A stretch of DNA of 5,815 nucleotides from Kocuria sp. (GCA_030453435.1 JAKDKI010000160.1:1-5815); one strand, 5' to 3'. Shown: positions 1 through 5,790, counted from the first letter of the stretch. Numbers and translations: made by a program. Notes: generated from the sequence alone by a model not told the origin.

Positions 1-475
1 AGATTTCGGCGCTGAAGAGTTCTCCAAGGTGCTCTCTGTCAACCTCAACGGCGTCTTCTACGGAATGGCCGCGGTGCTGAAGGTGATGCGCGAGCAGGGC
101 TACGGATCGATTCTGAACTGTGCCTCCGTGGGTGGCATTCGCGGCGTGGGTAACCAGTCCGGTTACAGCGCTTCCAAGCACGGCGTGGTGGGACTGACCC
201 GCAACTCCGCGGTCGAGTACGGCCAGTACGGCATCACTATCAACGCCATCGCCCCGGGCGCCATCATGACCGCCATGGTCGAGGCGTCGCTCAAGCAGAT
301 GGATCCGGAGAACTGGGAAGAGGCGGGCCTGCAGTTCGTATCCGTGAACCCGTTCAAGCGTTTCGGCAAGCCCGAGGAAGTTGCCTCCGTGGTGGCCTTC
401 TTCCTGTCCGGCGAGGCCCCGTTCGTCAATGGCACCGTTCTACCCATCGACGGCGGGCAGTCCGCCAAGTACTGA
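1..475 (+). CDS. SDR-family NAD(P)-dependent oxidoreductase, levodione reductase-like (5' truncated)
   Basis: This is the C-terminal part of a classical short-chain dehydrogenase/reductase, open from the left edge (frame from nt 2) to TGA 473-475. About 157 codons are visible; the Rossmann half with the TGxxxGxG cofactor loop lies outside the window. The catalytic tetrad is complete: Asn (nt 41-43, in SVNLNG), Ser (125-127, in NCASVGG), Tyr (164-166) and Lys (176-178) in YSASK. The IAPGAI loop after the active site and the C-terminal PIDGGQSAKY tail are also typical. The block from ASVGGIRG through GNQSGY, HGVVGLTRNSAVEYG and INAIAPGAI closely matches what I recall of levodione reductase from Leifsonia/Corynebacterium aquaticum, an NAD-dependent cyclic-ketone reductase. 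The substrate here is inferred only; a generic FabG-like or alcohol dehydrogenase role is possible. The GTG at nt 29 is an internal codon, not the start. A predicted terminator follows. Confidence 0.93.
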   Translation, partial: DFGAEEFSKVLSVNLNGVFYGMAAVLKVMREQGYGSILNCASVGGIRGVGNQSGYSASKHGVVGLTRNSAVEYGQYGITINAIAPGAIMTAMVEASLKQMDPENWEEAGLQFVSVNPFKRFGKPEEVASVVAFFLSGEAPFVNGTVLPIDGGQSAKY

Positions 476-516
476 CAGTTGCGGCGGGTGCCCCGTCCGC
501 CGACAGCGCGCACAAG

Positions 517-551
517 ACTGCCCCGCGCATCCCATGGATGCACGGGGCAGT
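517..551. terminator. Long hairpin between convergent genes, probable bidirectional terminator
   Basis: Arms ACTGCCCCG (517-525) and CGGGGCAGT (543-551) pair perfectly. After one mismatch (526/542) the stem continues as GCATCC (527-532) with GGATGC (536-541), leaving a 3-nt loop. That gives about 15 pairs, followed on + by TTCGGTTCTT, a weak U-rich tail. It lies 41 nt after the SDR stop and 14 nt after the stop of the convergent small gene, so it probably serves both. A shorter GC hairpin without a T-run (CGGCGG 482-487 with CCGCCG 497-502) directly follows the SDR stop. Confidence 0.75.
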
Positions 552-565
552 TTCGGTTCTTGGAA

Positions 566-799
566 CTACTGCCCGCGGCGGCGCAGGTAGGTACGACCGT
601 TGGCGTCCTTGACCATCTCGAAGTCGTTCTGGAGATTGTCGTACCAGTCCTTGGCCTCGTCGCTCATCTCCGTGTTTCCCCGCAGATTAATGGAGCTGCG
701 GTTGGCGGGGCCCACGAAACGCATGATGAAGTTGTCGAAGCGCCGGAATTTGCTCGTTTTTCGCGGAGCGGGCTGCTCGGACGGGGAATCGCTGTCCAC
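566..799 (-). CDS. Small conserved-looking hydrophilic protein, unknown function (77 aa)
   Basis: I do not recognise a named family. The preferred start is GTG at 797-799, preceded by GAAGGGA (806-812) at 6-nt spacing. An in-frame ATG at 857-859 would give 97 aa, but it has no Shine-Dalgarno and adds a Pro/Arg-rich stretch that looks untranslated and contains the dyad at 828-849. The protein starts polar (SDSPSEQPAP), passes through a basic segment (RKTSKFRRFDNFIMRF), and ends with an acidic/aromatic region (MSDEAKDWYDNLQNDFEMV) followed by KDANGRTYLRRRGQ. There is no signal peptide or TM segment, so it is probably a small cytosolic protein. It stands alone: a terminator lies upstream (907-940) and the bidirectional hairpin downstream. 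The frame is supported by the RBS, the protein-like composition and the flanking terminators. A later ATG at MSDEAK is a less likely start. Confidence 0.72.
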   Translation of the reverse strand: MDSDSPSEQPAPRKTSKFRRFDNFIMRFVGPANRSSINLRGNTEMSDEAKDWYDNLQNDFEMVKDANGRTYLRRRGQ

Positions 800-827
800 G
801 GTGGGTCCCTTCAGGAACGGCGGGCGA

Positions 828-849
828 GGTGTTGAAACAGTCCAACACC
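828..849. promoter_or_regulatory. 22-bp dyad in the leader of the 77-aa gene (operator or leader hairpin)
   Basis: GGTGTTG (828-834) and CAACACC (843-849) form a perfect 7-bp inverted repeat around 8 nt (AAACAGTC). It lies between the candidate -10 (871-876) and the ribosome-binding site (806-812) of the minus-strand 77-aa gene. It could be a dimeric repressor operator or a short RNA hairpin; there is no U-run, so it is not a terminator. Confidence 0.45.
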
Positions 850-870
850 CACGGAACATGTCTACTGATG

Positions 871-876
871 ATCTTA
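871..876 (-). promoter_or_regulatory. Candidate -10 element for the 77-aa gene
   Basis: On the minus strand the hexamer TAAGAT sits in the only AT-rich patch (about 860-890) between the operon terminator and this gene. Transcription would begin near 864, placing the 22-bp dyad in the 5' leader. No convincing -35 hexamer is visible at 16-18 bp, so the call is weak. Confidence 0.3.
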
Positions 877-906
877 ATGCACTAACTAGCGTGCGGCGGA
901 CGAGAA

Positions 907-940
907 GAGGGCCCCCGACCGTGTCCGGTCAGGGGCCCTC
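907..940 (-). terminator. Terminator of the DUF3618/holin-like operon
   Basis: A strong GC hairpin begins 25 nt past the stop of the DUF3618 gene. GAGGGCCCC (907-915) pairs perfectly with GGGGCCCTC (932-940). After a C/A mismatch, GACC (917-920) pairs with GGTC (927-930) around a 6-nt loop. On the minus strand the stem is followed by TTCTCGT, a short U-rich tail common for high-GC actinobacteria. It separates the operon from the 77-aa gene. Confidence 0.85.
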
Positions 941-964
941 AGCGTCAAGCAGAACAGCCAGGCA

Positions 965-1600
965 TCACGCCTGGTTCGTGTTGTTCTTGACGTTCTTGGC
1001 CGAATCCTGCGCCGAGCCCTTGAGCTGGCCGGCTTCCTGCTGGCCCTGGGACTTGACCTGTTCCGCACCGGACTGCGCGGTTTCCTTGACGGATTCCGCA
1101 GCCTGCTTGGCCGGTTCCTTCATGTCCTGCGCGATGTCCTGCGCGGCCTCCTTGGTGGAGTCCACGGCGCTCTGCACATGCGGCTGGGCGCGGTCGGCGG
1201 CCTCGGCTACGAGCTCCTGCTCCTTCTTACTCGACGGCAAGAGCGAGCCGACCAACCAGCCGGCACCCAGTGCGATCAGACCTGCGGCCAGGGGATTGCC
1301 GCGAGTCTTGGCCTTGGCGGTGGCCGGTGCATTACTGACGGCGTTGCCGGCCTGGTCCATGCGGTAGGAGGCCTCGTCACGCAGATCGTGAGCGGCGTGG
1401 TGTCCGGCGACTCGAGCGTCGTCGGCGCTGCCCATGACGGACTCACGAACGTTCTGGATCTTGTGGCGGGCCTTGTTCTTCTGGCGATCTACGACGTTCT
1501 CGGGGGTCACCTTTTCACTGACGGCGTCCACATCGGCGCTCAAGCGAGCGCGGGTGGCTTCGATCTCGGCGCGGATCTCTTCGGGGTTCTGCTGGCTCAT
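965..1600 (-). CDS. DUF3618 membrane protein with C-terminal LEA-like 11-residue repeats
   Basis: This 211-aa protein has three parts. Residues 6-38 form a DUF3618 motif: PEEIRAEIEATRARLSADVD is almost consensus, followed by SEKVTPENVVD. Residues 39-100 are charged helix. Residues 101-122 (GNPLAAGLIALGAGWLVGSLLP) form one TM segment. From 148 to the end run six 11-residue units with Lys always at position 3 (K150, K161, K172, K183, K194, K205) and small or Ala residues recurring between. This is the pattern of LEA group 3 amphipathic helices. DUF3618 has no established biochemical function. I infer a membrane-anchored protein with a stress-protective or membrane-binding tail. It is the last gene of the operon. 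Its ATG overlaps the preceding stop by 4 nt, and AAGGAGA (1605-1611) lies inside the upstream gene, so it is translationally coupled but has a strong RBS of its own. Confidence 0.93.
   Translation of the reverse strand: MSQQNPEEIRAEIEATRARLSADVDAVSEKVTPENVVDRQKNKARHKIQNVRESVMGSADDARVAGHHAAHDLRDEASYRMDQAGNAVSNAPATAKAKTRGNPLAAGLIALGAGWLVGSLLPSSKKEQELVAEAADRAQPHVQSAVDSTKEAAQDIAQDMKEPAKQAAESVKETAQSGAEQVKSQGQQEAGQLKGSAQDSAKNVKNNTNQA
1122..1145 (-). repeat. Perfect 12-bp tandem duplication inside the DUF3618 gene
   Basis: The unit ATGTCCTGCGCG (+ strand) occurs twice back to back (1122-1133, 1134-1145). It encodes the AQDIAQD stretch at the start of the 11-residue repeat domain. The length is a multiple of 3, so the frame is kept. 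Confidence 0.85.
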
Positions 1601-2067
1601 CGGGTCTCCTTGGAAGGCTTCACGGTTTCCGGAATTTCGCTGACGGTTTCACGGGTTCTCGGCAAGGGGTCGTGGGTGGCATGAGCCATCTTCCGCTTGC
1701 CCTGGTCGAGGTTCTTCTTGCCGAGCACCGCGAGGACTGCAGCGACGATCGCCCAGAGGACCGCGACGATCAGGGCGGACCAGCCAAGATTCATCACGTT
1801 GCCCAGACCCCACATGAGGGCCAGGGACAGGAACAAGAGAACGAAGTGCCCGGCTACGCCGGCTCCACCCAGAATTCCCGCACCCTTACCGGCGTCCTTG
1901 GCCGAATCCTTGGCTTTCTCGACGGACTGAGCCGTCTCCGCCTTGGCCAGCGCGATTTCCTGCTGGATCAAGGTGGTCAAATTGGTGCTCAGCGACTTGA
2001 ACATCTCGCCGAGCGATTCGTGCTCCGCCCGCCGTTCAGGCTCAGACGGTGGGATGGGGTGACTCAT
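1597..2067 (-). CDS. Phage holin family (holin-X / DUF1469-like) two-TM membrane protein
   Basis: The product is 156 aa. Residues 1-30 are polar. Residues 19-62 form an amphipathic helix (LGEMFKSLSTNLTTLIQQE, then IALAKAETAQSVEKAKD) in the register typical of the actinobacterial 'phage holin family' (superfamily III holin-X, Pfam PF07332). The Gly-rich GKGAGILGGAGVAG element leads into TM1 (about 68-91) and TM2 (about 95-117), followed by a basic anchor (GKKNLDQGKRK) and a polar tail. Despite the name, chromosomal members are not tied to lysis; their role is unknown, and no endolysin or other phage gene is nearby. It is the middle gene of the operon, with ATGA overlaps at both ends (2064-2067 and 1597-1600). 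Its SD is weak (GGTGAG about 5 nt before ATG), consistent with translation by coupling to the upstream gene. I infer an inner-membrane protein with a cytosolic helical N-terminus. Confidence 0.9.
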   Translation of the reverse strand: MSHPIPPSEPERRAEHESLGEMFKSLSTNLTTLIQQEIALAKAETAQSVEKAKDSAKDAGKGAGILGGAGVAGHFVLLFLSLALMWGLGNVMNLGWSALIVAVLWAIVAAVLAVLGKKNLDQGKRKMAHATHDPLPRTRETVSEIPETVKPSKETR

Positions 2068-2777
2068 CGACGCTCACCGTCCTGTCCCGGGTACACGGTC
2101 TCGGGGACCTTTTCGGTGTACGTGCGGGGAGCGTCCCCCTGCGTATCGGCGTGGTACGCGTATGTCTCGTCCGCAGCGGGGGTTTCGTAAACGCGCGGCT
2201 GAGCAGCAGCGGCGGCGTCGTTGCTGTTGCCGATCTCGTCGCTGTCCTTGGCGCTACGAGTCGCGCGACCTGCAAGCAGGCCGATGCCAGCAGCAATCGC
2301 CAGGAAGGTGCCGGGGCGGCGTGCAGCGAAGCGACGCACATCGCCGAGCAAGTCCTGAGCGTCCTTGTTCTCGAGGGAGGAAGCGAACGAGTCGACAGTG
2401 CCGGACACGCTGCCGAGGAGACCGGTGACGTATTCGGTCTCAGGCTTCTTGCCCTGGGAGAGAGCGGTGACCTCGTCACTGACGGAGCGCACGGTGGAAG
2501 CGAGGCGTTCCTGCTGCGGACCGACATAGCTCTGCAGGTCATTCTTGAGCTGGCCCAGGAGATCCTGAGCCTGGTCTACGGCCTCGTCCTTGGCGGCGAC
2601 AGCCTGGTCCTTAGCGGTCTCCTTCACGCGGCGACCGGAAGCGGTCGCCTCCTTCTTGAGCTGCTGGCCTTCGGCCTTGCCAGCGTCTGCGGCGATGTCC
2701 TTCTTGGATGGAGCATCGGTGGAGCCTTGGGCATTGGCCTTCTGGCCGCCCGGGCGCTGGTTGTTCTTGTTGCTCAT
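2064..2777 (-). CDS. Single-TM, coiled/amphipathic-helix protein, first gene of the operon (unknown function)
   Basis: This 237-aa protein starts at ATG 2775-2777, chosen for the GGAAAGG ribosome-binding site at 2785-2791 with 7-nt spacing; an in-frame ATG 24 nt upstream lacks one. Residues 1-27 are polar and disordered (Asn/Gln/Gly/Lys). Residues 28-83 form a charged Ala-rich helix containing three 11-residue units at 40-72, with Lys at 41, 52 and 63 and Ala at 44, 55 and 66. Residues 84-150 are a further helical region (SVSDEVTALSQGKKPETEYVTGLLGSV..). The segment RRFAARRPGTFLAIAAG and following GLLAGRATR (149-174) gives one short TM with basic flanks, a layout I recall from actinobacterial proteins encoded beside holin-X and DUF3618 genes. 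The tail (176-237) is polar, Tyr/Pro-containing and probably disordered. It lacks a signal peptide. The gene is divergent from clpB and leads a three-gene operon; its TGA overlaps the next ATG. Confidence 0.88.
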   Translation of the reverse strand: MSNKNNQRPGGQKANAQGSTDAPSKKDIAADAGKAEGQQLKKEATASGRRVKETAKDQAVAAKDEAVDQAQDLLGQLKNDLQSYVGPQQERLASTVRSVSDEVTALSQGKKPETEYVTGLLGSVSGTVDSFASSLENKDAQDLLGDVRRFAARRPGTFLAIAAGIGLLAGRATRSAKDSDEIGNSNDAAAAAQPRVYETPAADETYAYHADTQGDAPRTYTEKVPETVYPGQDGERR

Positions 2778-2814
2778 AGTGGCACCTTTCCTACAACACA
2801 TGGTCGACTTTGTA

Positions 2815-2842
2815 AGGCTACAGATAATTGAGCCGGTAACAA
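2815..2842 (-). promoter_or_regulatory. Candidate promoter of the minus-strand operon
   Basis: Minus-strand TTGTTA (2837-2842) and TAGCCT (2815-2820) are separated by 16 bp and lie 38 nt upstream of the first start codon. The -35 matches TTGACA at 4 of 6 positions and the -10 fits TAnnnT. A second AT-rich candidate -10 (TAATAT, from the tract at 2848-2856) lies further upstream. The choice is uncertain. Confidence 0.4.
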
Positions 2843-2948
2843 GGTGGCATATTAAATTTTTTCGCTGACGGCACCGAACCTAGGGTGTAGTGATGCACAT
2901 CGCGCCTCGCAGTTTGCTTTTTGGAGAGCAAGCCCCTTCACATTCAGA

Positions 2949-2969
2949 CTTGAGCGGAGTAGACTCAAG
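2949..2969. promoter_or_regulatory. HAIR operator (HspR-binding site) of clpB
   Basis: CTTGAGC (2949-2955), a 7-nt spacer, then ACTCAAG (2963-2969). The HAIR consensus is CTTGAGT-N7-ACTCAAG, so 13 of 14 arm positions match; the one mismatch is C2955. The dyad extends by one pair (A2948/T2970). HspR is the known repressor of clpB and dnaK operons in many actinobacteria, relieved by heat when DnaK is occupied. The position, 42 nt before the clpB start and overlapping the candidate -35, fits repression of clpB. Confidence 0.92.
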
Positions 2970-2989
2970 TTAAGTGAACTGACTACGAT
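2960..2989 (+). promoter_or_regulatory. Candidate clpB promoter overlapping the operator
   Basis: TAGACT (2960-2965), an 18-bp spacer and TACGAT (2984-2989) resemble -35/-10 hexamers. Transcription would start near 2996, giving a short leader of about 15 nt. The -35 lies inside the HAIR right half, so bound HspR would block polymerase. An alternative -10 (TTAAGT, 2970-2975) cannot be excluded. Confidence 0.4.
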
Positions 2990-2998
2990 CACAACTGC

Positions 2999-3005
2999 AG
3001 AGGAG
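2999..3005 (+). promoter_or_regulatory. Ribosome-binding site fixing the GTG start of clpB
   Basis: AGAGGAG ends 5 nt before GTG 3011-3013 and selects this GTG, giving an N-terminus ([13 protein letters not shown]) typical of actinobacterial ClpB. The SD is part of a perfect 10-bp palindrome, AGGAGCTCCT (3001-3010). Confidence 0.85.
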
Positions 3006-3010
3006 CTCCT

Positions 3011-5680
3011 GTGGACACCAAATTCACCACCAAGTCTCAAGAGGCGTTGGCCGCAGCGGCCACGAACGCCTCGACCGCGGGTAACCCGCAAATCGAACCC
3101 GCACACCTGCTCAAGGCGCTCATGGATCAGCGCGAGGGTGTGGCTGTTGCCGTGCTCAAGGCCACCGGCGCAAATGTGGACGCCGTGTCGGTCAAGGCCA
3201 GCGACACCATCAGCCAGTTGCCCAGCGCCTCCGGCGCCAACACAGCCCAGGCCCAACTCAACCGCGCAGGACTGCAGGCGCTCCAAGCTGCGGAGAATTA
3301 CGCGCGTGAACTCGGGGACGAGTACGTCTCGACCGAGCACCTGCTTTTCGGTATTGCCTCGGGCAATGACAAGGCCGCCCATGCCCTGGAAGAAGCTGGT
3401 GCCGGGCCGGCTGAGCTTCGCCGGGTGATTCCCGCGGTGCGCGGGGATCGCAAGGTAACCAGCCCGGACCCGGAGGGAACATTCCAGTCATTGGATAAGT
3501 ACGGGACTGATCTCACGGCTATCGCACGCGACGGAAAGCTGGATCCCGTCATTGGCCGTGATTCCGAAATCCGCCGGGTGGTGCAGGTGCTGTCCCGCCG
3601 CACCAAGAACAACCCCGTTCTGATCGGTGAACCCGGCGTGGGTAAGACTGCCGTGGTCGAGGGGCTGGCCCAGCGTATGGTTGCCGGTGACGTGCCAGAG
3701 TCCCTGCGCGGCAAGACCTTGATCTCCTTGGATCTGGGGTCGATGGTTGCCGGTGCCAAGTACCGCGGTGAATTCGAGGAACGGCTCAAGGCCGTGCTGG
3801 ACGAGATCAAGCAATCGGAAGGTCAGATCGTGACCTTCATCGATGAGATCCACACCGTGGTCGGCGCGGGTGCCTCCGAGGGTTCCATGGACGCGGGCAA
3901 CATGCTCAAGCCCATGCTGGCCCGCGGTGAGCTGCGATTGATCGGTGCCACCACCCTGGATGAATACCGGGAGAACATCGAAAAGGACGCAGCACTGGAG
4001 CGCCGCTTCCAGCAGGTGTACGTGGGTGAGCCGTCGGTGGAGGACACCGTGGCCATCCTGCGTGGGCTCAAGGAGCGCTACGAGGCGCACCACAAGGTGC
4101 AGATCGCGGACTCGGCTTTGGTCGCCGCGGCTACCCTGTCCACCCGGTACATCCCCAGCCGTCAGCTACCGGACAAGGCCATCGACCTGGTGGACGAGGC
4201 CGCTTCGCGGTTGCGCATGGAAATCGACTCCGCTCCGGAGGAGATCGACCAGCTGCGCCGCCAGGTGGACCGCCTGACCATGGAGGAACTGGCACTGGCA
4301 GATGAAACGGACCCGGCGTCCGTCGAGCGTCTGGCTGCCCTGCGCCAGGACATGGCGGACAAACGGGCCGAACTGGATGCGCTCAACGCTCGTTGGGAAG
4401 CCGAGAAGGCCGGCCTGAACCGGGTGGGTGACCTCAAGGCGAAGATCGACGACCTGCGCTCGCAAGCCGAACGGGCTCAGCGCAACGGCGACCTGGGAGA
4501 GGCTTCTCGACTGCTGTACGGCGAGATTCCCGGTCTCCAGAAGGACCTTGACGCCGCACAGGCACAAGAGGAGGAAGCCGGTGCCACCCACCAGGACACC
4601 ATGGTCTCCGAGGAAGTCACGGCGGACGACATCGCTGAAGTGATTTCCGCCTGGACCGGTATCCCCGCGGGCAAGATGCTGCAGGGCGAATCCGAGAAAC
4701 TCCTGCACATGGAGGAACTGCTCGGTAAGCGTTTGATCGGTCAGAAGCCCGCGGTCACGGCTGTCGCTGATGCAGTGCGACGTTCGCGTGCGGGGATCTC
4801 GGATCCGGACCGCCCCATTGGTTCGTTCCTCTTCCTGGGCCCCACGGGTGTTGGTAAGACCGAGTTGGCCAAGTCGTTGGCGGACTTCCAGTTCGACGAC
4901 GAACGCGCCCTGATTCGCATCGACATGTCCGAGTACTCGGAGAAGCACTCCGTCTCGCGGCTGGTCGGTGCGCCTCCGGGCTACGTGGGCTATGACGAGG
5001 GTGGCCAGCTGACCGAGGCCGTGCGGCGTCGTCCGTATTCCGTGGTACTGCTGGACGAGGTGGAAAAGGCCCATCCCGAGGTCTTCGACATCCTTCTGCA
5101 GGTCCTCGACGATGGCCGGCTCACCGATGGCCAGGGTCGCACCGTGGATTTCCGCAACGTGATCTTGATCCTGACGTCGAACATGGGTAGCCAGTTCCTG
5201 GTGGATCGGAACCTTGATCAGGACGCGAAGAAGGAAGCGGTCATGAACGTGGTCAACGCCTCGTTCAAGCCCGAGTTCCTGAACCGCCTGGACGACATCA
5301 TCATGTTCGATCCGCTGTCGGTCGAAGACCTGGCCAAGATCGTGGACATCCAGGTCTCTCAGCTGGCCAAGCGTCTCGAGCAGCGCCGCCTCACCCTGGA
5401 AGTCACCCCCGCCGCCAGTGAGTGGCTGGGCCTGGCGGGTTACGACCCGGCCTACGGTGCTCGTCCGTTGCGCCGTCTGGTGCAGCGCGAGATCGGCGAC
5501 CGGTTGGCCCGCGGCTTGCTCGCGGGCAACATCACGGACGGGGATACCGTGCGGGTGGACGTCAACCCAGACGTTGCCGCGGACGGCCTCACGGTCACGT
5601 CTTCCCACGACGACGCCGCAGGGTCGCCTTCCAGCGACCGTGACGACGACGTGGCGGACGCGGAGACCGTCGAGGACTAA
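3011..5680 (+). CDS. clpB: ATP-dependent chaperone ClpB (Hsp100 disaggregase)
   Basis: ClpB is a hexameric AAA+ disaggregase that extracts polypeptides from aggregates with DnaK/DnaJ/GrpE in the cytosol. This 889-aa protein is complete. The Clp N-domain (1-145) holds two helical repeats ([17 protein letters not shown]). NBD1 has Walker A GEPGVGKT (206-213, K212), pore loop KYRGEFEE (Y251), Walker B FIDE (D278/E279) and arginine fingers R331/R332. The middle coiled-coil domain (about 405-530) includes [11 protein letters not shown], which separates it from ClpA/ClpC. NBD2 has Walker A GPTGVGKT (609-617 region, K616), pore loop GYVGYDEGG (Y658), Walker B LLDE (D682/E683), R759 and sensor-2 GARPLRR (816-822). 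No ClpP-binding (I/L)GF loop is seen. The last ~25 residues form an Asp/Ser-rich acidic tail beyond the usual C-terminal domain end. All key catalytic residues are present. The gene is monocistronic between a HAIR-controlled promoter and a downstream hairpin. Confidence 0.99.
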   Translation: MDTKFTTKSQEALAAAATNASTAGNPQIEPAHLLKALMDQREGVAVAVLKATGANVDAVSVKASDTISQLPSASGANTAQAQLNRAGLQALQAAENYARELGDEYVSTEHLLFGIASGNDKAAHALEEAGAGPAELRRVIPAVRGDRKVTSPDPEGTFQSLDKYGTDLTAIARDGKLDPVIGRDSEIRRVVQVLSRRTKNNPVLIGEPGVGKTAVVEGLAQRMVAGDVPESLRGKTLISLDLGSMVAGAKYRGEFEERLKAVLDEIKQSEGQIVTFIDEIHTVVGAGASEGSMDAGNMLKPMLARGELRLIGATTLDEYRENIEKDAALERRFQQVYVGEPSVEDTVAILRGLKERYEAHHKVQIADSALVAAATLSTRYIPSRQLPDKAIDLVDEAASRLRMEIDSAPEEIDQLRRQVDRLTMEELALADETDPASVERLAALRQDMADKRAELDALNARWEAEKAGLNRVGDLKAKIDDLRSQAERAQRNGDLGEASRLLYGEIPGLQKDLDAAQAQEEEAGATHQDTMVSEEVTADDIAEVISAWTGIPAGKMLQGESEKLLHMEELLGKRLIGQKPAVTAVADAVRRSRAGISDPDRPIGSFLFLGPTGVGKTELAKSLADFQFDDERALIRIDMSEYSEKHSVSRLVGAPPGYVGYDEGGQLTEAVRRRPYSVVLLDEVEKAHPEVFDILLQVLDDGRLTDGQGRTVDFRNVILILTSNMGSQFLVDRNLDQDAKKEAVMNVVNASFKPEFLNRLDDIIMFDPLSVEDLAKIVDIQVSQLAKRLEQRRLTLEVTPAASEWLGLAGYDPAYGARPLRRLVQREIGDRLARGLLAGNITDGDTVRVDVNPDVAADGLTVTSSHDDAAGSPSSDRDDDVADAETVED

Positions 5681-5727
5681 ACCGCGCCGATTAGGCAGGG
5701 CTGGTTTGCACCGATAGCTGCGAGAAC

Positions 5728-5765
5728 GCGCCGGTAGCGCCCCTATCAGGGGTCGCTACCGGCGC
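5728..5765. terminator. Hairpin downstream of clpB, probable terminator
   Basis: GCGCCGGTAGCG (5728-5739) and CGCTACCGGCGC (5754-5765) form a perfect 12-bp stem. It continues with CCCC (5740-5743) paired to GGGG (5749-5752), a T bulge at 5753 and a 5-nt loop. It begins 47 nt after the clpB stop. The + side has only TTCTGCATCT and the minus side GTTCTCG, so the U-tracts are poor, but stem strength and position support termination, possibly in both directions. Confidence 0.8.
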
Positions 5766-5790
5766 TTCTGCATCTGTGGGGGGTAATAAA

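Noticed and set aside
600..1367. 255-codon open frame on the plus strand
   Set aside because: It runs antisense across two minus-strand genes and straight through the 907-940 terminator; its translation is Ser/Ala/Arg low-complexity.
1597..2067. Prophage lysis gene because of the 'phage holin' family name
   Set aside because: No endolysin, structural phage gene or integrase is nearby, and chromosomal holin-X proteins beside DUF3618 are ordinary actinobacterial genes.
2049..2831. 260-codon open frame on the plus strand opposite the first operon gene
   Set aside because: A shadow of the minus-strand gene, which has a good RBS, an operon context and a recognisable TM/helix architecture.
2828..2850. 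Second HAIR half-site (ATTGAGC at 2827-2833) near the operon promoter
   Set aside because: No ACTCAAG-like partner follows at 7-nt spacing; a lone TTGAG is expected by chance.
2913..2930. TTGCT...AGCAA inverted repeat in the intergenic region
   Set aside because: Only 5 bp with an 8-nt loop, no U-run and no link to a promoter.
2852..3382. 176-codon minus-strand frame covering the clpB promoter and N-terminus
   Set aside because: It overlaps the HAIR operator and conserved ClpB N-domain; no RBS or domain supports it.
4166..5608. 480-codon open frame on the minus strand, antisense to clpB
   Set aside because: It lies opposite conserved ClpB codons. Long antisense frames are expected from GC-rich third positions, and its translation has no recognisable domain.
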